Translations under genes and position numbers: made by a program
In this document: piece by piece, positions 38,858 to 39,167 of the stretch
Layout of the letters: each line of letters opens with the position of its first letter
Numbering within the stretch: position 1 is the first letter of the stretch
Source: M3007 sp031398055
GTDB lineage: Bacteria > Bacteroidota > Bacteroidia > Chitinophagales > Saprospiraceae
Direction: 5' to 3'
Assembly: GCA_031398055.1 (NCBI GenBank)
Contig: JANNMS010000114.1
Location: forward strand, 1-39,167
Length of the DNA stretch: 39,167 nt
The notes under the pieces: generated by a model
Database searches by the model: none
What the model was told of the DNA's origin: nothing
Seen by the model: only the letters and a program-made list of their open reading frames with translations

Positions 38858-39167
38858 CTATTTTTTGTTCAAAATTTCCTCGACCGAGACGAATTTCGTG
38901 TGTTCAGAGTGCTTGAAATTTTTGTTCGGATTGCCCATTTTGAAAAGCCCCAAAAACTGTTGCCAGACAAATTTTGGAATCGCCGCGATGGCCTGCCAGA
39001 CCGTCGGGGGCGCGTCCGAAAGTTTCAAAGTCCACAAAACGGTGGCCGAAAAAATGAAAACTGCCGCCGCCAAAGCCACCGAAACCAACGGATTTACAAA
39101 AAAACCAATCCACAAAAGCAGCCCCGCCGCCGCCATTTGCAAATACATGGGCAGCGAAAGCGTAATC
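38858..39167 (-). CDS. C-terminal part of a membrane glycosyltransferase, probably family 2 (cut by the window end)
   Basis: The frame is open to base 39167, so the gene starts outside. About 102 residues are visible: two membrane segments (MAAAGLLLWIGFFVNPLVSVALAAAVFIFSATVLW) and a conserved Bacteroidota tail (AIPKFVWQQFLGLF, NKNFKHSEHTKFVSVEEIL). This end is typical of processive GT2 enzymes that make exopolysaccharide or lipid-linked sugars. It has no catalytic part in view. Proximity to the acylation cluster suggests a shared polysaccharide. An internal ATG at 39148 is not the start. Confidence 0.6.
   Translation of the reverse strand, partial: ITLSLPMYLQMAAAGLLLWIGFFVNPLVSVALAAAVFIFSATVLWTLKLSDAPPTVWQAIAAIPKFVWQQFLGLFKMGNPNKNFKHSEHTKFVSVEEILNKK

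Noticed and set aside
1..39167. tRNA or rRNA genes
   Set aside because: I looked for T-loop GGTTCGAATCC-like sequences followed by an acceptor stem and for conserved rRNA blocks; hits such as near 534 and 3560 are in coding sequence with no cloverleaf.

Overview
The window looks like chromosomal DNA of a Bacteroidota bacterium, probably from the Saprospiria or a related marine or sludge lineage (the lineage is inference). Three large genes end in type IX secretion (T9SS) C-terminal sorting domains, and one of them carries SprB-like repeats. A TANNTTTG-type promoter is visible. Gene starts follow A-rich leaders rather than Shine-Dalgarno sites. The DNA is moderately GC-rich but full of A and T homopolymer runs, with Lys mostly AAA and Phe mostly TTT. 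No rRNA, tRNA, CRISPR array or complete insertion sequence was seen.

Layout. 1-8.2 kb is a secreted-protein block: the 3' part of a T9SS adhesin, a lipoprotein, a secreted DUF4261 protein and a 1222-residue BNR-repeat T9SS protein. 8.3-14.1 kb (minus strand) holds an MFS exporter, infC without its usual ribosomal-protein neighbours, and a 1232-residue outer-membrane protein. 14.3-19.5 kb is an accessory patch: a CDGSH protein, another T9SS protein, a RelE-type toxin-antitoxin pair, an HD/Pycsar-effector-like membrane protein, a dienelactone hydrolase, and a VapBC-like pair with a broken toxin. 19.7-22.8 kb has a class A penicillin-binding protein and a RidA-family protein. 22.85-24.57 kb is an AT-rich two-gene cassette (ABC-type ATPase plus a PD-(D/E)XK-like protein) that looks like an unnamed defence module, followed by the stub of an older T9SS gene. 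24.8-31.7 kb is a plus-strand run: a TMTC-like glycosyltransferase, a TlpA-like thioredoxin, a FolB-CWC fusion, a glucosaminidase, Nif3 and a C4 zinc-ribbon protein. 31.75-39.17 kb is all minus strand: nadB, a DUF3089 lipoprotein, then an acylation cluster (MBOAT, SGNH hydrolase, acyltransferase-3) with an ORF6N gene inside it, an orphan antitoxin-like gene and the end of a glycosyltransferase.

How the parts work together. MBOAT, SGNH hydrolase and acyltransferase-3 are the usual components for O-acylating a surface polysaccharide, and the glycosyltransferase fragment beside them fits that. The Nif3/zinc-ribbon pair and most of the 24.8-31.7 kb genes are housekeeping. The RelE pair and the HD/Pycsar-like gene have closely similar upstream regions, which suggests shared control.

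The most unusual structural feature is the number of long inverted repeats. At least seven spacers hold hairpins built from short iterated words, often starting on the stop codon of the upstream gene. Three more near-perfect palindromes lie inside coding sequence; one is a terminator-like hairpin over the first codons of the large outer-membrane protein gene.
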